Shown in pieces: positions 1 through 8,883 of a stretch of DNA of 64,000 nt. Both the position numbers and the translations under genes were made by a program. Position 1 is the stretch's first letter. Every line of letters begins with the position of its first letter. Source of the DNA: Mycolicibacterium moriokaense (GTDB lineage Bacteria > Actinomycetota > Actinomycetes > Mycobacteriales > Mycobacteriaceae); the NCBI RefSeq assembly GCF_003347205.1, contig NZ_QQBJ01000005.1:124001-188000 (forward strand), in the 5' to 3' direction. Under the pieces are notes generated by a model. It searched no databases. It worked only from the letters and a program-made list of their open reading frames with translations, and had not been told where the DNA came from.

Positions 1-47
1 CACTCGCCGTCTACGGCGCGTCCGGCAACTTCAACCTGTCCGGGTAG
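1..47 (+). CDS. C-terminal end of a YrbE-type permease (partial)
   Basis: Only the last 14 codons lie in the window, in the frame opening at base 3 and stopping at TAG 45-47; they read LAVYGASGNFNLSG. The next gene starts 10 bases later and is mce4A. In mycobacterial mce operons the gene directly before mceA is yrbEB, the second permease subunit, so that identity is inferred from position. The fragment is too short to identify by itself. Confidence 0.55.
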   Translation, partial: LAVYGASGNFNLSG

Positions 48-57
48 GTGAGAGACG

Positions 58-1260
58 ATGTCTGACGGAGACGCCAAGCGAAGCCATGTGCGCATCGCTG
101 CGGCGATCCTGGCCGCACTCGTCATCGCCGCCGTCGTCTTCACGTATCTGGCCTACACCGCGGCGTTCACGTCGACCGACAAGATCACCGTCACCTCGCC
201 GCGGGCAGGCCTGGTGATGGACCGCGACGCCAAGGTGAAGTACCGCGGCATCCAGATCGGCGAGGTCGACTCGATCGAGTACGCGGGTGACCAGGCCAAG
301 CTGACCCTCGCGATCGACAGCAACGAAATGCGCTACATCCCGTCCAACGCGGTGGTACGCATCGCCAGCACAACGGTTTTCGGCGCCAAGTCGGTCGAGT
401 TCGTCCCGCCCGATCAGCCCTCCGGGACGGCGCTGCGGCCCGGCGCGCAGGTGCAGGCGTCGTCGGTGCAGTTGGAGGTCAACACCCTCTTCCAGACGCT
501 GACCGAGGTGTTGCACAAGATCGACCCGGTGCACCTGAACGGCACGCTGAGCGCGCTCGCGGAAGGCCTGCGCGGCCACGGTGACGATCTCGGCGCACTG
601 CTCGCAGGGCTGAACTACTATCTGCAGCAACTGAACCCGAAGCTTCCGACCCTTCAGCAGGACATCCAGAAGACCGCCGAAGTGGCGAACATCTACGGCG
701 ACGCGGGGCCGGACCTGGCCCGCATCTTCGAGAACGTGCCCGCCATCAACAACACGATCGTCGACGAACAGGACAACCTGACCGCCACGTTGCTGGCGGC
801 CACCGGCCTCGCCAACAACGGCACCGACACGTTGGCGCCCGCGGAGAACGACTACATCGCCGCCGTGAACCGGCTTCGCGCACCGCTGAACGTCGCAGGC
901 GAGTATTCGCCCGAGTTCGGTTGCATCCTCGAGGGCACCGCCAAGGCCGTCGACTTCTTCGCCCCGATCATCGGCGGCACCAGGCCGGGTCTGTTCGTGT
1001 CGTCCAACTTCCTGCCCGGTTCGCCCGCCTACACGTATCCGGAGAGCCTGCCGATCGTGAACGCCTCCGGCGGCCCCAATTGCCGCGGCCTGCCCAACAT
1101 CCCGAGCAAGCAGCTGGGCGGCTCCTGGTACAAGTCGCCGTTCCTGGTCACCGACAACGCCTACGTGCCGTATCAGCCGAACACCGAGTTGCAGTTCGAC
1201 GCACCTTCGACGGCGCAGTTCCTTTTCAACGGAGCGTTCGCGGAAAGGGACGACTACTGA
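58..1260 (+). CDS. mce4A: Mce4A-type lipid-binding subunit of the steroid importer
   Basis: This 400-residue protein has one N-terminal membrane segment (about residues 13-33), an MCE/MlaD domain (about 40-118) and a long helical C-terminal part ending FNGAFAERDDY. Mce proteins form a hexameric periplasmic assembly that carries lipids to the YrbE permease; Mce4 systems import cholesterol and other sterols. Phrases such as SPRAGLVM and KVKYRGIQ, and the two mas genes and otsA downstream, match the mce4 locus of M. tuberculosis rather than mce1-3. The ATG at 58 follows a GGTGAGAG ribosome site. The stop overlaps the next start by one base (TGATG), so translation is probably coupled. Confidence 0.93.
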   Translation: MSDGDAKRSHVRIAAAILAALVIAAVVFTYLAYTAAFTSTDKITVTSPRAGLVMDRDAKVKYRGIQIGEVDSIEYAGDQAKLTLAIDSNEMRYIPSNAVVRIASTTVFGAKSVEFVPPDQPSGTALRPGAQVQASSVQLEVNTLFQTLTEVLHKIDPVHLNGTLSALAEGLRGHGDDLGALLAGLNYYLQQLNPKLPTLQQDIQKTAEVANIYGDAGPDLARIFENVPAINNTIVDEQDNLTATLLAATGLANNGTDTLAPAENDYIAAVNRLRAPLNVAGEYSPEFGCILEGTAKAVDFFAPIIGGTRPGLFVSSNFLPGSPAYTYPESLPIVNASGGPNCRGLPNIPSKQLGGSWYKSPFLVTDNAYVPYQPNTELQFDAPSTAQFLFNGAFAERDDY

Positions 1261-2294
1261 TGGAGGGCAAGCGCACTTTGCTCAACGTCGGCATCTTCAC
1301 GGTGGCGATGCTCCTGGTGGCGGCGATGCTGGTGGTGGTCTTCGGGGAGTTCCGGTTCGCGTCGGAAACCAAGTACCACGCGACGTTTTCCGACGCCTCC
1401 CGGCTGAAGGCGGGCCAGGACGTGCGGATCGCGGGTGTGCCGGTGGGCACGGTCGGCGCGGTCAGCCTGAACCCCGACAACACCGTGGACGTCTCCTTCG
1501 ATGTCGACAAGAAGTACCAGCTGTACACCTCGACCCGCGCCGCGGTCCGCTACGAGAACCTGGTCGGTGACCGCTATCTCGAAATCACCGCCGGCCCAGG
1601 GGAATTGCGGAAGATCCCGCCGGGAAGCACCATCCCGAAGGAGAACACCTCGCCGGCGCTTGACCTCGACGCCCTGCTGGGTGGGCTGCGGCCGGTGCTG
1701 AAGGGCCTCGACGGCAACAAGATCAACGAGGTGAGCAGCGCCGTCATCGAGCTGCTGCAGGGCCAGGGCGGTGCGCTGTCCAGCCTGCTGTCGACCACCA
1801 GCGCGTTCACCCAGAACCTGGCCGCGCGCGACCAGTTGATCGGCGATGTTGTCAACAACCTGAACACGGTGCTCGGCACCGTCGACGACAAGGGCGCCCA
1901 ATTCGACGCCAGCGTGGACCAGTTGCAAAAGCTGCTCACCGGCCTCGCGCAGGGCCGCGACCCCATCGCCGGCGCCATCCCGCCGCTGGCGTCGGCGTCG
2001 ACCGACCTCACCGACATGCTGAAGCAGTCGCGCAGGCCCATTCAGGGCGTGATCGAAAACGCCCGTCCCTTCGCGCAACGCTTCGACGAGCGCAAGGCCG
2101 ACGTCAACAAGGTCATCGAACCGCTGGCCGAGAACTACCTGCGGCTGAACGCGCTGGGCGCCTACGGGTCGTTCTTCAACATCTTCTACTGCTCCGTGCG
2201 GATCAAGGTCAACGGTCCCGCGGGCAGCGACATCCTGATTCCGTTCGGTGGCCCGCCCGATCCGTCGAAGGGGAGGTGCTCGGAGAATGGCTAG
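1260..2294 (+). CDS. mce4B: Mce4B-type importer subunit
   Basis: This 344-residue MceB subunit begins at ATG 1260, overlapping the mce4A stop by one base. It has a membrane segment at about residues 10-32, then an MCE domain with AGQDVRIAGVPVGTV, followed by helical repeats built of heptad-like Leu/Asn/Thr stretches. The C-terminal region (FYCSVRIKVNGPAG) is typical of MceB. It should sit in the envelope as one of six different Mce chains of the importer. Upstream ATGs in the same frame would overlap mce4A by more than 300 bases and are rejected. Confidence 0.92.
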   Translation: MEGKRTLLNVGIFTVAMLLVAAMLVVVFGEFRFASETKYHATFSDASRLKAGQDVRIAGVPVGTVGAVSLNPDNTVDVSFDVDKKYQLYTSTRAAVRYENLVGDRYLEITAGPGELRKIPPGSTIPKENTSPALDLDALLGGLRPVLKGLDGNKINEVSSAVIELLQGQGGALSSLLSTTSAFTQNLAARDQLIGDVVNNLNTVLGTVDDKGAQFDASVDQLQKLLTGLAQGRDPIAGAIPPLASASTDLTDMLKQSRRPIQGVIENARPFAQRFDERKADVNKVIEPLAENYLRLNALGAYGSFFNIFYCSVRIKVNGPAGSDILIPFGGPPDPSKGRCSENG

Positions 2295-3345
2295 GCCCGA
2301 CGGCGGAAATCCGCTTCGCACCGGCATATTCGGCATCGTGCTGGTGGCCTGCCTGGTGCTGGTGTCGTTCGGCTACACCAGCCTGCCGTTCTGGCCGCAG
2401 GGCAAGCCGTACGAGGCCTACTTCGCCGACGCGGGCGGCATCTCGCCCGGCAACGACGTCAATGTGTCGGGCATCAACGTCGGCAAGGTCACCGGCGTGG
2501 CTTTGGCGGGTGACACTGCGAAGGTGACTTTCACCGTCAACCGCGACGTCAGGGTCGGCGATCAGTCGTTGGTCGCCATCAAGACCGACACGGTGCTCGG
2601 CGAGAAGTCGCTGGCCGTCACGCCGCGCGGCGTCGGCGAGTCGACCGTTATCCCGTTGGGCCGCACCACGACTCCCTACACCCTCAATACGGCGCTGCAA
2701 GACCTCGGCCAGGATGCGAGCGCGTTGGACAAGCCGCGGTTCGAGCAGGCGCTGCAGACGCTCACCGACTCGCTCAAAGACGCAACGCCGACGCTGAGGG
2801 GTGCGCTCGACGGGGTGACCGCGCTGTCGCGCAGCATCAACAAACGCGACGAGGCGCTCGAGCAACTACTCGCGCACGCCAAGAAGGTGTCGGACACGCT
2901 CGCGCAGCGGGCGGGTCAGGTGAACCAACTGGTCGTCGACGGCAACCTGCTGTTCGCCGCTCTGGACGAGCGACGTCAGGCGCTGAGCAGCCTGATCAGC
3001 GGCATCGATGATGTGTCCCAGCAGCTTTCAGGATTCGTCGCCGACAACCGCAAGGAATTCAAGCCCGCACTGCAGAAGCTGAACCTGGTGTTGGACAACC
3101 TTCTTCAGCGACGCGAACACATCAGTGAGGCGCTCAAGCGACTACCGCCGTACGCCACCGCTCTGGGAGAGGTGGTCGGATCGGGGCCCGGCTTCCAGAT
3201 CAATCTGTACGGCCTGCCGCCCGCGCCGATCGCCGAGGTGCTGTTCGACACCTACTTCCAGCCCGGCAAGTTGCCCGACAGCCTCTCCGACATGCTCAAG
3301 GGCTACATCTCCGAGCGAATGATCATCAGGCCGAAGTCACCATGA
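2287..3345 (+). CDS. mce4C: Mce4C-type importer subunit
   Basis: This 352-residue MceC subunit has an N-terminal membrane anchor (about residues 10-30), an MCE domain containing DVNVSGINVGKV, and a long helical region. The ATG at 2287 lies eight bases inside mce4B and is preceded by GGAG; an in-frame ATG at 2248 would lengthen the overlap without adding a recognisable domain. It is part of the same eight-gene overlapping run and should be made stoichiometrically with the other Mce chains. Confidence 0.92.
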   Translation: MARPDGGNPLRTGIFGIVLVACLVLVSFGYTSLPFWPQGKPYEAYFADAGGISPGNDVNVSGINVGKVTGVALAGDTAKVTFTVNRDVRVGDQSLVAIKTDTVLGEKSLAVTPRGVGESTVIPLGRTTTPYTLNTALQDLGQDASALDKPRFEQALQTLTDSLKDATPTLRGALDGVTALSRSINKRDEALEQLLAHAKKVSDTLAQRAGQVNQLVVDGNLLFAALDERRQALSSLISGIDDVSQQLSGFVADNRKEFKPALQKLNLVLDNLLQRREHISEALKRLPPYATALGEVVGSGPGFQINLYGLPPAPIAEVLFDTYFQPGKLPDSLSDMLKGYISERMIIRPKSP

Positions 3346-4754
3346 GCGAACTGACTTCGTCCCGGGACCGCAGCCGCGTGCTGCGGATGACGCTGGCCGC
3401 CGTGCTCGTCGCGCTGCTGGCTGTCGGCGTGTATCAGGTCTGGCCCAGCCGCACCGGCGACAAGATCGTCGGATACTTCACCTCGGCGGTCGGGCTCTAC
3501 CCGGGCGACGACGTCCGCATCGTCGGCGTGCCGGTGGGCAAGGTCGATTCGATCGAGCCTCGCGCCGACGACGTCAAGATCACCATGAGCGTGGACCACG
3601 GGGTGAAGGTTCCGGCCGACGCCAAGGCGCTGATCATCTCGCCGAACCTGGTGTCCGCGCGCTTCGTGCAGTTGACCCCGGCCTACACGGGTGGGCCCGA
3701 GATGTCGGGCGGCGACTCGATCGGGTTGGACCGCACCGCGGTTCCGGTCGAATGGGACGAGGTCAAGGAGCAGCTGACAGACCTCAGTCGCGAACTCGGT
3801 CCGCAGCAGGGATCGCTGCAGGGCCCGCTGAGCTCCTTCGTGAACCAGGCCGCAGACACCTTCGACGGAAACGGCGATTCCTTCCGGCAGGCGCTGCGGG
3901 AACTGTCGCAGACCGCGGGCCGGCTCGGCGACTCGCGCACCGATCTGTTCGGCACCATCCGCAACCTGCAGGTGCTGGTCGACGCCCTGTCCAACAGCAA
4001 CGAGCAGATCGTGCAGTTCACCAACCACGTGGCCTCCGTGTCACAGGTACTGGCCGACAGCTCAACGGATCTCGACAACACGCTGGGGACACTCAATCAG
4101 GCGCTGAGCGACGTCAAGGGCTTCCTCAACGACAGCAACGACGCGTTGATCGGCCAGGTGAACAAGCTCACCGACTTCACCAACATCCTCACCGAGCGCA
4201 GCGACGACATCGAACAGCTCCTGCACGTCACACCCAACGGCCTCGCCAACTTCTACAACATCTACAACCCGGCCCAGGGCACGGTCGGCGGGCTGCTCAC
4301 CCTGCCGAACTTCGCCAACCCGGTGCAGTTCCTGTGCGGCGGCTCGTTCGAGGCGGGCACGTCGACCGACAACTTCAAGCGAGCCGAGATCTGCAGGCAG
4401 CGAATGGGCCCGGTGCTCAAGCGGATCACCATGAACTTCCCGCCGTTGCTGTTCCACCCGATCAACAGCATCACCGCCTACAAGGGCCAGATCATCTACG
4501 ACACACCGGAAACCGAGAAGAAGGCCGAGACGCCGGTGCCCTACCTGCAGTGGCAGCCCGCACCGGGAGTGACGCCGCCGAGCCCGTCGGCGGCAACGGA
4601 CCTCAGCTCACTGATGGTGCCGCCGGCCGACTCGACCTCGCACGCAGGCGGCCCCGAGGCGGTGCCCGCGCCCGCGCCGGCCGACCCGAATGCGCCCGCG
4701 CCGGAACCGGCGCCGCCCGCAGCGCAGCCGCCCGCCGAAGGTGGTGGGGGATGA
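3342..4754 (+). CDS. mce4D: Mce4D-type importer subunit with Pro/Ala-rich tail
   Basis: This 470-residue MceD subunit starts at ATG 3342 in a four-base ATGA overlap with mce4C. It has a membrane segment (about residues 15-33), an MCE domain with DDVRIVGVPVGKV, a helical middle, and a roughly 60-residue C-terminal tail rich in Pro, Ala and Glu. Such tails are common on MceD and MceF chains and probably cross or contact the cell wall. It belongs to the Mce4 complex. Confidence 0.92.
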   Translation: MSELTSSRDRSRVLRMTLAAVLVALLAVGVYQVWPSRTGDKIVGYFTSAVGLYPGDDVRIVGVPVGKVDSIEPRADDVKITMSVDHGVKVPADAKALIISPNLVSARFVQLTPAYTGGPEMSGGDSIGLDRTAVPVEWDEVKEQLTDLSRELGPQQGSLQGPLSSFVNQAADTFDGNGDSFRQALRELSQTAGRLGDSRTDLFGTIRNLQVLVDALSNSNEQIVQFTNHVASVSQVLADSSTDLDNTLGTLNQALSDVKGFLNDSNDALIGQVNKLTDFTNILTERSDDIEQLLHVTPNGLANFYNIYNPAQGTVGGLLTLPNFANPVQFLCGGSFEAGTSTDNFKRAEICRQRMGPVLKRITMNFPPLLFHPINSITAYKGQIIYDTPETEKKAETPVPYLQWQPAPGVTPPSPSAATDLSSLMVPPADSTSHAGGPEAVPAPAPADPNAPAPEPAPPAAQPPAEGGGG

Positions 4755-5944
4755 GCGACATGTTGCGCGACAAGCCATTGCGCATCGCGCGTCGCGGAGT
4801 GGCGCTCACCGCCGGCGCCGCCATGCTGGCCGGTTGCTCGTTCGGCGGGTTGAACTCGCTGGACATGCCGGGCACCTCGGGCCACGGCGCCGGTTCCTAC
4901 AAGATCACGGTTGCGCTGCCCGACGTCGCGACGCTGCCGCAGAACTCGCCGGTGATGGTCGACGACGTCACGGTCGGCAGTGTCTCGGGCATCGACGCGG
5001 TGCAGCGCCAGGACGGCAGCTTCTATGCGGCCGTGGAGTTGTCACTGGACCGCAACGTCAAATTGCCGGAGAACGCCACGGCCAAGGTCGCGCAGACCTC
5101 GCTGTTGGGTTCTCAGCACATCGAACTGGCCGCGCCGGTGGACGAAAAGGCGGTCGGTCAGCTCAAGCAGGGTTCGCAGATTCCGCTGGACCGAACCGGC
5201 CGATACCCCACCACGGAGGAGGTGCTGTCCTCACTCGGCGTGGTGGTCAACAAGGGTAATCTCGGTGCGCTGCAGGACATCACCGACGAGACGTACAACG
5301 CGGTCGCGGGCCGGGAGGGCAGCTTCACCGACTTGATTCCCCGACTGTCCGAACTGACGACGTCGCTGGACCAGCAGACCGCCGACATCATCTCTGCGGC
5401 GGAAGGGTTGAACCGCTTCGCCGGGATTCTGGCGCGCAGCAAGGACAGCCTGGGCCGCACGCTCGACACGCTGCCCGCGGCGCTGGAGGTGTTGAACAAG
5501 AACCGAGGCAACATCGTCGACGCGTTCGGTGCGCTGCAGCGTTTCGCGGCCATCGCCTCGCACGTCCTGGAGCAGACCAAGGACGACTTCGCCGCCGACT
5601 TCAAGGATCTCTTCCCGGTCATCAAGTCGTTCAACGACAACGTCGACTATCTGATCAAGGACCTCGAGTTCCTTCCGACGTTCCCGTTCCACTACAAGTA
5701 CCTGAGGCGCGCGGTCCGAGGTGACTACCTCAACGTGTTCGTGACGTTCGACCTGACCCTGCGCCGCCTCGGCGAGTCGGTGTTCACCACGTCGTGGGGA
5801 CTGGACAGCAACATGGCCCACATGAGCGAGATCATCAATCCGCCGGACTTCCTGACCGGTTCCCTGGCGAACCTGTCCGGCCAGGCCGCCGACCCGTTCA
5901 AGATCCCGCCCGGCACCGCGACGCAGCACGACGGGGGCCCCTGA
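4751..5944 (+). CDS. mce4E: Mce4E-type lipoprotein subunit (LprN-like)
   Basis: This 397-residue chain is the lipoprotein member of the complex. Its N-terminus has basic residues, a short hydrophobic stretch and a lipobox LAGC with the lipidated cysteine at residue 29. The MCE domain follows (KITVALPDVATLP onward). The ATG at 4751 overlaps the mce4D stop by four bases. The M. tuberculosis counterpart is LprN. The lipid anchor should place it on the outer face of the membrane, next to the anchored Mce chains. Confidence 0.92.
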   Translation: MSDMLRDKPLRIARRGVALTAGAAMLAGCSFGGLNSLDMPGTSGHGAGSYKITVALPDVATLPQNSPVMVDDVTVGSVSGIDAVQRQDGSFYAAVELSLDRNVKLPENATAKVAQTSLLGSQHIELAAPVDEKAVGQLKQGSQIPLDRTGRYPTTEEVLSSLGVVVNKGNLGALQDITDETYNAVAGREGSFTDLIPRLSELTTSLDQQTADIISAAEGLNRFAGILARSKDSLGRTLDTLPAALEVLNKNRGNIVDAFGALQRFAAIASHVLEQTKDDFAADFKDLFPVIKSFNDNVDYLIKDLEFLPTFPFHYKYLRRAVRGDYLNVFVTFDLTLRRLGESVFTTSWGLDSNMAHMSEIINPPDFLTGSLANLSGQAADPFKIPPGTATQHDGGP

Positions 5945-7665
5945 TGCTGGACCGGCTCACCCGCGTGCAACTGGGCATCTTCGCCGTCGTGACGGTGCTG
6001 ACCGTCAGCGCCATCGCGATCTTCTACCTGCACCTGCCCGCCGCCGTCGGGATCGGCGCGTACAACGTCGACGCGAATTTCGTTGCGGGCGGCGGGCTCT
6101 ACCAGAACGCCAACGTCACCTACCGCGGCGTGACCGTCGGGCGGGTCGAGTCGGTCGGGCTGACCGATGACGGTGTGGTCGCGCACATGAGGCTCAACAG
6201 CGGAACGCCGGTGCCGGACAACGTGACCGCCACGGTGAAGAGCGTCTCCGCCGTCGGCGAGCAGTACATAGACCTGGTGCCGCCGAAGGAGCCGTCGCAG
6301 GCCAAGCTGCGCAACGGGGCGTCCATCGGCCAGGACCGGACCGCGATCGGCCAGGACATCGCAAGCCTGCTCGACGAGGCCGACAAGCTGGTTTCCAGTG
6401 TCGGCGACACCCGCCTGCAGGATCTGCTACGCGAAACGTTCAAGGCATTCAACGGATCCGGGCCCGAGTTGGCGCGGCTGATCCAGTCCTCGCGGCTGCT
6501 GGTCGACGAAGCCAACAACAATTACCAGCAGACCACACAGTTGATCGACCAGGCGGGCCCGTTCCTCGACTCGCAGATTCGCGGCGGCGACGACATCAAG
6601 TCGCTCGCGGACGGGCTGGCGCGGCTGACCGGCGAGGTCAACAACGCCGACCCGCAACTGCGCCAGACGCTGCAGACGGTGCCCGGCGCCACCCAGGCGG
6701 CCAACGACACCTTCAACGGCATCCGGCCGTCGTTTCCCGTGCTGGCGGCCAACCTGGCGAACTTCGGCAGGATCGGCGTGATCTATCGCAAGTCGCTCGA
6801 ACAGTCACTGGTGATCTTCCCCGCACTGATCGCCGCGCTGGAAACGGTGGCAGGCGGTGTGCCCGCCGACGAAGGCGGCAAGCTGGACTTCAAGGTGCAC
6901 CTGCAGGATCCGCCGCCGTGCAACGTCGGATTCATTCCGGCCACCCAGATCAGGTCGCCTGCCGACACCACGCTGCGCGACATCCCGCCCGACCTGTACT
7001 GCAAGACCGCGCACAACGATCCGGCCGTGGTGCGCGGCGCCCGCAACTACCCGTGTCAGGAATTCCCGGGCAAGAGGGCGCCGACGATCCAGCTGTGCCG
7101 CGACCCGAAGGGCTACGTGCCGCTGGGCAGCAATCCGTGGCGCGGGCCGCCGATCCCGTACGGCAGCACGCCCATCGACGATCCGCGGATGATCCTGCCG
7201 CAGAACAAGTTTCCGTTCATCCCGCCGCAGGTCGATCCGGACCCGGGGCCGCCGGTGGTGCAGTTGCCGCCGGGCGTCCCGCCGGGTCCGGGCCCGGCGC
7301 CGCACGCGCCGTTCCCGTTGCCCGTGCCGCCCAACGAGCCGGGGCCGCTGCCTCCGCCGCTGCCGTTCTACGCGCCGCCGGATCAGGTGGTGCCGCCGTA
7401 CGGCAGGACGGCCCCTCCGCCCGAGGGTGCCCCGCCCCCGGACACCCCGCCCCCGGGCGATCAGCCGGCGGCTCCGCCCACGGACGCACCGCCGCTGCCT
7501 GCCGAGGCGCAGCCGCAGGCCAGCGGGCAGAGCTACGCCAGCTACGACAAGAACGGCACGTTCATCGACCCGTCCGGGGCAACTGGTGTGTTCGCAGGCG
7601 GAAGTGACAAACTGGCGCCCGCGGAGAACTGGGCAGACCTGATGATGGCTCCAAGGCAGGCGTAG
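5944..7665 (+). CDS. mce4F: Mce4F-type importer subunit with long proline-rich tail
   Basis: This 573-residue chain starts at ATG 5944, sharing one base with the mce4E stop. It has a membrane segment (about residues 7-29), an MCE domain with NVTYRGVTVGRV, and a helical region. A strongly proline-rich stretch (about residues 405-520) is followed by a final FIDPSGATGVF segment. The proline tail could span the peptidoglycan-arabinogalactan layer, which is an inference. It ends three bases before mas4A. Confidence 0.92.
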   Translation: MLDRLTRVQLGIFAVVTVLTVSAIAIFYLHLPAAVGIGAYNVDANFVAGGGLYQNANVTYRGVTVGRVESVGLTDDGVVAHMRLNSGTPVPDNVTATVKSVSAVGEQYIDLVPPKEPSQAKLRNGASIGQDRTAIGQDIASLLDEADKLVSSVGDTRLQDLLRETFKAFNGSGPELARLIQSSRLLVDEANNNYQQTTQLIDQAGPFLDSQIRGGDDIKSLADGLARLTGEVNNADPQLRQTLQTVPGATQAANDTFNGIRPSFPVLAANLANFGRIGVIYRKSLEQSLVIFPALIAALETVAGGVPADEGGKLDFKVHLQDPPPCNVGFIPATQIRSPADTTLRDIPPDLYCKTAHNDPAVVRGARNYPCQEFPGKRAPTIQLCRDPKGYVPLGSNPWRGPPIPYGSTPIDDPRMILPQNKFPFIPPQVDPDPGPPVVQLPPGVPPGPGPAPHAPFPLPVPPNEPGPLPPPLPFYAPPDQVVPPYGRTAPPPEGAPPPDTPPPGDQPAAPPTDAPPLPAEAQPQASGQSYASYDKNGTFIDPSGATGVFAGGSDKLAPAENWADLMMAPRQA

Positions 7666-7668
7666 TAG

Positions 7669-8367
7669 ATGAGTGAAGAAACGGCTTCCACGCGGGAATC
7701 GCAGAGGCCGACCGGTAGGCGTCGGGCGTCGAGGGCGGCCGGTCCGGCCGGCGGCGCCGCAGCGGTCGACTCGACACCGGTGGCGGCCGAACCGCCACCG
7801 CCCGTCAAGGTTCGGCTGCCCAAGCCCGTCGGGCCGCCGCCCAGGCGGCGATCGCACGGCGTCCTGGTCGCGCTGGTTTCACTCGCGGTGGCGTTGGTGG
7901 TGATTGCCGCCCTGTCCACCGCGGTGTTCCTGACGGTGCGTCACCAGCGCGCCGAGGAGTCGCAGCAGGCGCAGAATCAGCTATTCGTCGATACCGCATC
8001 ACAATTCGTGGTGAACATGTTCAGCTACACGCAGGACTCGATCGATGCCGACGTCAATCGGTTCGTCAACAGCACCAGTGGTCCGCTGCGCGACATGATG
8101 AGCCAGGGCCAGAACGCCGACAACCTCAAAGCGCTCTTCCGCGACACCGACGCCAGCGCCGAAGCCGTGGTGAACGGCGCCGCGCTGGAGGACGTCGACA
8201 AGGTCGCCAACCGCGCCGACGTTCTGGTCGCGGTCCGGGTGACAGTCACCGACGACAAGGGAAACAACCAGCCGTCCAAGCCATACCGTCTGCGGGTCAC
8301 AGTGGCCGAGGACGACAACGGCCACATGTCCTTCTACGACCTCAAGTATCCGGACGGGGGCAACTGA
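7669..8367 (+). CDS. mas4A: Mce-associated membrane protein (Mas4A-like)
   Basis: This 232-residue protein has a Pro/Arg-rich cytoplasmic N-terminus (about 1-60), one membrane helix (about 64-87) and an outer domain resembling the Mce-associated/VirB8-like NTF2 fold. It is the first of two mas genes that close mce4 operons (Rv3493c-like position in M. tuberculosis). Mas proteins are thought to stabilise or assist the Mce complex. The ATG at 7669 lies three bases after mce4F. Confidence 0.85.
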   Translation: MSEETASTRESQRPTGRRRASRAAGPAGGAAAVDSTPVAAEPPPPVKVRLPKPVGPPPRRRSHGVLVALVSLAVALVVIAALSTAVFLTVRHQRAEESQQAQNQLFVDTASQFVVNMFSYTQDSIDADVNRFVNSTSGPLRDMMSQGQNADNLKALFRDTDASAEAVVNGAALEDVDKVANRADVLVAVRVTVTDDKGNNQPSKPYRLRVTVAEDDNGHMSFYDLKYPDGGN

Positions 8368-8873
8368 TGCCGGCCCCGCAAGGCCGAAGGACAGCGAAGT
8401 TGCTTGGCGCGCTGTCCATCCTGATGGCGTGCGCGTTCGTGGCGCTGGCCGGTGCAGGCGGTTGGTACTACTGGAACGGCGTCGAGATCCAAGGCGAGAA
8501 GGACACGCGGACCGTGCTCGTGGCCAAGGCGGCCGATCAGATCCCCAAAGTGTTCGGATACGACTACCAGACGGTGGAGCGCAGCCTCAACGACATCTAC
8601 CCGCTTCTGACGCCCAGCTACCGTCAGGAGTTCGAGGAGCGCGCGAACAAGGACATCATTCCGCAGGCGCGAGAGCGGCAACTGGTAAGTCAGGCGAACA
8701 CTGTCGGCGTCGGTGTGCTTGCTGCGCAGCGCAATTCGGGATCGGTGCTGGTGTATTTGAATCGCACGGTGACCGAGAAGTCCAAGCAGCCGATATACGA
8801 CGGCAGTCGCCTGAAGGTGGACTACGTGAAGGTCGACGGCACGTGGCTGATCAACTACATCACCCCGATCTGA
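8367..8873 (+). CDS. mas4B: Mce-associated membrane protein (Mas4B-like)
   Basis: This 168-residue protein has one membrane helix near residues 13-33 and a small outer domain ending VDGTWLINYITPI. It overlaps mas4A by one base and is the last gene of the operon. Its final codons and stop (TGA 8871-8873) fall inside a 24-bp sequence that is repeated exactly at the 3' end of otsA. This suggests the two genes were once immediate convergent neighbours, as they nearly are in other mycobacteria. Confidence 0.85.
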   Translation: MPAPQGRRTAKLLGALSILMACAFVALAGAGGWYYWNGVEIQGEKDTRTVLVAKAADQIPKVFGYDYQTVERSLNDIYPLLTPSYRQEFEERANKDIIPQARERQLVSQANTVGVGVLAAQRNSGSVLVYLNRTVTEKSKQPIYDGSRLKVDYVKVDGTWLINYITPI

Positions 8874-8883
8874 CGTCGTCACC
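8860..8883. repeat. 24-bp direct repeat, left copy
   Basis: Bases 8860-8883 are identical to 14062-14085, in the same orientation; flanking bases differ on both sides. The left copy contains the mas4B stop codon and the first base pairs of the opposing ATP-grasp gene's 3' end. It marks the left edge of the accessory island. Confidence 0.85.
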